NCBI GenBank assembly: GCA_934663625.1
Contig: CAKUKP010000023.1
Location: 1 to 35,104, forward strand
Source: an uncultured Clostridia bacterium
Lineage (GTDB): Bacteria > Bacillota > Clostridia > Christensenellales > Aristaeellaceae
Reading direction: 5' to 3'
Length of the DNA stretch: 35,104 bases
Each line of letters starts with the position of its first letter. Positions within the stretch are counted from its first letter, which is position 1. The position numbers and the translations under genes are program-made. Shown here piece by piece: positions 31,378-35,104 of this stretch. Under the pieces are notes generated by a model, which saw only the letters and a program-made list of their open reading frames with translations, had not been told where the DNA came from and ran no database searches.

Positions 31378-32376
31378 ATGGAAATGAGCAAGAAGACGAA
31401 CGCAGTGGCCGGAAAGCAGGTCAAAAACTTTTTGAAGAACTGGATTTCGCTGGTCGGTATCGCGATACTGATCATCATTTTCTCCGTATGTTCCTACATC
31501 AAGTTTGATGCGCAGTATTTCCTCACCATCAAGAACTGGAAAACCATTCTGCTGCAAACCGCTCCGGCGGCGATCGTGGCGCTCGGCCAGTCCATCATGC
31601 TGCTGACCGGCAATTTCGACCTTTCTCTGGGACGCATGGTATGCCTGACCAGCTGCGTGGGCGCGATTCTGATGAAGAACGTCGGCGTGGCAACGCTGCC
31701 GGCGATTCTGATCATGTTCGCCATCGGCATCGTTCTGGGCTGCCTGAACGGCTTCCTGGTTTCCTACGTCGGCGTTCCCGCGATGATCGCCACGCTGGGC
31801 ACGCAGTACATCTGCTATGGCGTCGCCAAGCTGATTACCCAGGCGGTTCCGATTCCGAAAATGCCCAAGAGCATTTCCTGGCTGGGCCGCGGCTATGTGC
31901 TGGATGGACTGGTGCCCATCTGCGTAATCATCATGCTGGTGCTATATATTGCGGCGCAGTTCATCACCAGCAAGACGAAGATCGGCCGCAACCTGTACGC
32001 CGTCGGCGGATCCCGTGAAGCGGCGTTTTTCTCCGGCATCAATGTAAAGCTGGTGCACTTCGGCACGTTCGTGCTGGGCGGCATTCTGGCGACGTTCGGC
32101 GGTCTGGTACTGATGAGCCGCCTGGACTCCGTCGCCGTAACCAACGGCCAGAACTATGAATTCGACGCGGTTATTTCCTCCATCATCGGCGGCGTATCGC
32201 TGGCGGGCGGCAAGGGCAACGTAATCGGCACCATGTTCGGCTGCATCTTCCTGAACACCCTGTTCAACGGCTTCTCCCAGCTGGGCGTCGATCCCTTCGT
32301 GCAGGATGTTCTGAAGGGCGTCGTTCTGGTTCTCGCCATCGTGCTCGACGTACTGAGCAACCGCAAGAAGGTTTGA
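31378..32376 (+). CDS. Second CUT2 ABC transporter, permease (RbsC-like)
   Basis: A 332-residue membrane protein with about nine helices. It has the family element TGNFDLSLGRMV near residue 80, VGGSREAAFFSGIN near 210 and SIIGGVSLAGGKGNVIGTMFG near 270. The N-terminal 20 residues are polar and basic (MEMSKKTNAVAGKQVK). ATG 31378 is used although AGGAGG is 13 bases upstream, longer than usual; no closer start exists except ATG 31384. It heads a permease-ATPase-binding-protein operon and is the only permease there, so it probably works as a homodimer. Confidence 0.92.
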   Translation: MEMSKKTNAVAGKQVKNFLKNWISLVGIAILIIIFSVCSYIKFDAQYFLTIKNWKTILLQTAPAAIVALGQSIMLLTGNFDLSLGRMVCLTSCVGAILMKNVGVATLPAILIMFAIGIVLGCLNGFLVSYVGVPAMIATLGTQYICYGVAKLITQAVPIPKMPKSISWLGRGYVLDGLVPICVIIMLVLYIAAQFITSKTKIGRNLYAVGGSREAAFFSGINVKLVHFGTFVLGGILATFGGLVLMSRLDSVAVTNGQNYEFDAVISSIIGGVSLAGGKGNVIGTMFGCIFLNTLFNGFSQLGVDPFVQDVLKGVVLVLAIVLDVLSNRKKV

Positions 32377-32407
32377 CCCTGACAGCTGGAAAGGCAGGAA
32401 GAGCATC

Positions 32408-33886
32408 ATGAGCAAGGATATCATTCTCAGCTTGCAGGGCATCAGCAAGGAATTCCCCGGCGTAAAGGCGCTGGATAATGTCACGATCAACGTTGAACGC
32501 GGCACGATCCACGGTCTGGTCGGTGAAAACGGCGCGGGCAAATCCACGCTGATCAAGGTACTCGCAGGCATTTATCAGCCCACAGCGGGCAAAATCATCC
32601 TCGAAGGCAAGGAATGCGCCTTCGCCAACCCCATCGAAGCGCGCCGCGCGGGCATCAGCGTTGTGCATCAGGAAATCAAGCTGGCGGAACCGCTGTCCGT
32701 TGCGGAAAACATGTTCCTCGGCAACGTGCTGATGAAGAACGGTCTGGTGGACTGGAAGGGCATGCGCCGCCGCGCGAAGGAAATCGTGGCGGATCTGGGC
32801 ATGGATATCGATGTAAACGCGCAGGTTTCTTCGCTCACCGTTGCGAAAAAGCAGATTGTGGAAATCATGCACGCCATCAATAACAATTCCAAGATTCTGG
32901 TTATGGATGAACCCTCCGCGGTGCTGACCAACCGCGAATTGGAGGTTATGTTCCGCATCGTTCGCCAGCTGCGCGAAAAGGGCATCACCATCATCTATAT
33001 TTCGCACCGTCTGGACGAAGTATTCGATCTGTGCAACAACGTATCCGTGCTGCGCGACGGCAAGCACATCGATACGCTGCCGATCGAACAGCTGGATCGC
33101 CAGAGCCTGATCAATATGATGGTCGGCCGCGAAATGGGTCAGGAATACCCGAAGGAGCAGGTGCCCACCGGCAAGACGATTCTGGAGGTTAAGAATCTCT
33201 CCCGCGGCATTCTGAAGGATATTTCCTTTGAAGTAAAGCAGGGCGAAATCTTCGGTATCTCCGGTCTGGTCGGCGCAGGCCGCACGGAACTGGCGCGCGC
33301 CATTCTGGGCATCGATAAGCCGGAGAGCGGCGAAATTTTCGTGCGCGGCAAGAAGGTACACTATCACCGGTTCTCGCACGCCATCAAGGATGGTCTGGGT
33401 CTGATTCCGGAGGATCGCAAGCTGCAGGGCCTGGTACAGATCATGTCCGTGCGCAAGAACACCACGCTGGTGAACCTTCCGCGCGTCATTCAGGGCGGCG
33501 TGATCCGCAAAAAGCTCGAAAACGATATGAGCCGCGAATACGCCAAAAAGCTGCGCGTGGTTGCCCCCGATATTGAAACCGAGGTTCAGTATCTGTCCGG
33601 CGGCAACCAGCAGAAGGTGGTTATCGCCAAGTGGCTGTTCAAGAATTCGGAAATTCTGTTCCTCGATGAGCCCACCCGCGGCATCGACGTCGGCGCGAAG
33701 GCGGAAATCTACCGCCTGATGACGGAAATGGTGCGCGAGGGCAAGACGGTTATTATGATCTCCTCTGAAATGCCGGAACTGCTGGGCATGTGCGATCGCA
33801 TCATGGTCATGCATGAAGGACATAAGATGGGCGAGCTGACCGCTGCGGAGGCCACGCAGGAAAAGATTATGGCCATGTGCGTTTGA
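32408..33886 (+). CDS. Second CUT2 ABC transporter, ATPase (RbsA-like)
   Basis: A 492-residue tandem ATPase. NBD1 has GENGAGKST, a SSLTVAKKQIVEIMHA signature, ILVMDEPSAVL and ISHRLDEV. NBD2 has the family's degenerate GLVGAGRTE loop, LSGGNQQKVVIAKWL and ILFLDEPTRGIDVGAK. Length and domain order match RbsA/XylG-type proteins. ATG 32408 follows AGGAAG. It is 31 bases after the permease gene, and its codon use is as uniform as that of its neighbours, which suggests high expression. Confidence 0.94.
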   Translation: MSKDIILSLQGISKEFPGVKALDNVTINVERGTIHGLVGENGAGKSTLIKVLAGIYQPTAGKIILEGKECAFANPIEARRAGISVVHQEIKLAEPLSVAENMFLGNVLMKNGLVDWKGMRRRAKEIVADLGMDIDVNAQVSSLTVAKKQIVEIMHAINNNSKILVMDEPSAVLTNRELEVMFRIVRQLREKGITIIYISHRLDEVFDLCNNVSVLRDGKHIDTLPIEQLDRQSLINMMVGREMGQEYPKEQVPTGKTILEVKNLSRGILKDISFEVKQGEIFGISGLVGAGRTELARAILGIDKPESGEIFVRGKKVHYHRFSHAIKDGLGLIPEDRKLQGLVQIMSVRKNTTLVNLPRVIQGGVIRKKLENDMSREYAKKLRVVAPDIETEVQYLSGGNQQKVVIAKWLFKNSEILFLDEPTRGIDVGAKAEIYRLMTEMVREGKTVIMISSEMPELLGMCDRIMVMHEGHKMGELTAAEATQEKIMAMCV

Positions 33887-33892
33887 TTTAGG

Positions 33893-33906
33893 CAGGATCA
33901 ATCCTG
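33893..33906 (+). other. Short hairpin between ATPase and binding-protein genes
   Basis: CAGGAT-CA-ATCCTG (33893-33906) is followed by TTTAAAAAATATT. It may be a weak attenuator or an RNase-stop that shapes relative expression of the last gene. Confidence 0.45.
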
Positions 33907-33932
33907 TTTAAAAAATATTAGGAGGTACTACC

Positions 33933-34958
33933 ATGAAGAAAGTGATTACCCTGATCCTGGCGCTGGTTATGGTTCTGTCCATGGCCGCAATCGCCGAAAC
34001 CGTTGACAGCAGCGTCGTTTCCGCCGATGAAAAGGCCGCTGCGCTGGGCATCCCCGCCGCAGTTGTGCTGCAGGATACCACCGCGCTGGAAGGCAAGAAG
34101 ATCGGCTGCTCCATCTGCTACAAGGGCGATGAATGGTGCGCGGCGCTGGCGAAGGCGCTGGAAGCGCTCGGCGCATACTATGGCGCGGAACTGTCCTGCG
34201 AGGACGGCGACCTGAATGACGAAACCCAGACCAAGCAGATCGAAAACATGATCGCCAACGAAGTTGACATCATCATGGTCGATCCCATCACCCCCGATGG
34301 CTCCGCACAGGCGCTGAACAAGGCGATCGAAGCGAACATTCCGGTCATCATCTATGACGGCTACTGGACCGACGGCGCCGAAAAGGCGGTCACCACCGTT
34401 ACCTGGGATCAGAAGGCCACCGGCACCATCACCGGCGAATATTTCGTGAACTACGTTCGTGAAAACCTCGGCGGCAAGGCGACCATCATTGAGCTGACCA
34501 ACGCGGTTTCCACCCATTGCCAGGAGCGCTTCGTAGGCCTGCACGAGGTCTTTGATGCGGCGGACGATGTGGAAATCACCATCATCGACAAGTACGATTC
34601 TCAGGGCAACCGTGAAACCGCCGAAAAGGCCGTTTCCGCAGTTGTTGTTCCCTATGACTGCATCATCTCCGACGTTGACAACGGCGCGATGGGCGCGGTT
34701 TCCGCTCTGCAGCAGGTTGGCGACACCGATGTGAAGGTGTTCTCCATGGGCGCTTACGGCGCAGAACCCTTCGGTCTGCTCCACGATGAAGATCCGAACT
34801 ACACCGCTTGCCTGAACGTTGATGCCTGGGTTCTGGCGCAGTTCATCTTCGAAGGCGCGATCAACTACTTCGAAGGCAAGGAAAATCCGGTTCAGACCAA
34901 CATCGATCTGTTCATGGTGGATTCTTCCAACGTTGAAGATTTCTGGAGCTTCGAATAA
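33933..34958 (+). CDS. Second CUT2 ABC transporter, substrate-binding protein
   Basis: A 341-residue Peripla_BP_4-type binding protein. The signal peptide is MKKVITLILALVMVLSMAAIA; like the first binding protein it lacks a lipobox. Mature-lobe landmarks are KKIGCSICYKGDEWCAALAKAL, NMIANEVDIIMVDPITPDG, IPVIIYDG, ISDVDNGAMGAVSALQQ and VFSMGAYG. It is clearly divergent from the binding protein at 25215 (different ligand-lobe residues), so the two importers probably carry different sugars. ATG 33933 follows TAGGAGG. It is the last gene before a strong terminator. Confidence 0.92.
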   Translation: MKKVITLILALVMVLSMAAIAETVDSSVVSADEKAAALGIPAAVVLQDTTALEGKKIGCSICYKGDEWCAALAKALEALGAYYGAELSCEDGDLNDETQTKQIENMIANEVDIIMVDPITPDGSAQALNKAIEANIPVIIYDGYWTDGAEKAVTTVTWDQKATGTITGEYFVNYVRENLGGKATIIELTNAVSTHCQERFVGLHEVFDAADDVEITIIDKYDSQGNRETAEKAVSAVVVPYDCIISDVDNGAMGAVSALQQVGDTDVKVFSMGAYGAEPFGLLHDEDPNYTACLNVDAWVLAQFIFEGAINYFEGKENPVQTNIDLFMVDSSNVEDFWSFE

Positions 34959-34998
34959 GCAAATCGCTGAATCGAACGATCGGAAAGTAGTTTAATAA

Positions 34999-35036
34999 GC
35001 GTCGGGGTTCCTTCGGGAACCTCGGCGTTTTTTGTG
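34999..35036 (+). terminator. Strong intrinsic terminator of the second transporter operon
   Basis: GCGTCGGGGTTCC pairs with GGGAACCTCGGCGT around a TTC loop, with wobbles, and six T's follow (35028-35033). Confidence 0.88.
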
Positions 35037-35040
35037 TACC

Positions 35041-35104
35041 GAAAACCCCACGCTAGGCGTGGGGTTCAAAGAAGCTTAAGCGGTGAGGTGAAAAGAGAAA
35101 CTCC
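35041..35104 (+). mobile_element. Possible left end of an IS200/IS605-type element (cut by window edge)
   Basis: A perfect 10-bp hairpin (AACCCCACGC-TAG-GCGTGGGGTT, about 35044-35066) lies directly after a terminator, followed by a purine-rich stretch that runs off the window. Subterminal hairpins of this kind mark the ends of IS200/IS605 elements, but no transposase is visible, so this is a guess from structure and position. A second terminator is the alternative, although no T run follows. Confidence 0.35.

Noticed and set aside
32264..33901. 545-codon minus-strand open frame opposite the second ATPase gene
   Set aside because: It is fully antisense to an intact RbsA-type gene with all motifs; its translation has low-complexity, shadow-like composition and no start signal.
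1..35104. CRISPR arrays, rRNA genes, phage structural genes, integrase or transposase genes
   Set aside because: Scanning both strands showed no regularly spaced repeats, no rRNA-like conserved segments and no protein with transposase, integrase or capsid features.

Overview
The window reads as a chromosomal segment of a Gram-positive anaerobe, most likely a gut or rumen Clostridia-type Bacillota. The basis is consensus sigma-A promoters (TTGACA, 17 bp, TATAAT), strong AGGAGG ribosome-binding sites before nearly every gene, many signal peptides and lipoproteins without outer-membrane features, and CUT2 sugar transporters with a SorC-type regulator. All genes I can support lie on the + strand. 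No rRNA, tRNA, CRISPR array or phage structural gene is visible. The exact genus cannot be read from the sequence.

Region 1 (about 1-22,700) is an accessory-looking island of small, mostly secreted or membrane proteins without recognisable function. Its core is an expanding family of about 400-residue secreted proteins (504-1706, 2339-3538, 3799-5013), each with its own promoter. Two of them carry a duplicated downstream small secreted gene (1750-2173 and 5057-5287), with a relic of the same small gene near 11,403. Broken and chimeric copies (3541-3680, the A7 frameshift near 2007, the junction near 5283, the split gene at 14000-14298) show active duplication and decay. Further paralogue pairs are 6530/22135 and 19845/21815. 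Recognisable exceptions are an HExxH metallopeptidase-like protein (5840), a predicted AAA-ATPase/PD-(D/E)XK protein (7861), a DUF559 endonuclease-like gene in a cassette of palindromes between 14-bp direct repeats (10394-11193), and an alpha/beta hydrolase (16652).

Region 2 (about 22,700-30,980) is a catabolic locus with visibly more GC-rich, uniform codon use. It contains a SorC-family sugar-sensing regulator, a terminator, then a promoter with an 11-bp inverted repeat just upstream of its -35 box. This promoter leads into an UlaG-like metallo-beta-lactamase-fold lactonase, a sugar-binding protein, an RbsA-type ATPase, two RbsC-type permeases and a cytosolic beta-propeller-like protein, ending in a strong terminator. 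The layout suggests import by an ABC transporter, rather than a PTS, of a sugar acid, lactone or related compound whose ring is opened by the UlaG-like enzyme.

Region 3 (about 31,000-35,034) is a second, separately promoted CUT2 importer in the order permease, ATPase, binding protein, with a structured leader and a terminator. The last 64 bases hold a perfect hairpin that may be the left end of an IS200/IS605-type element cut by the window edge.
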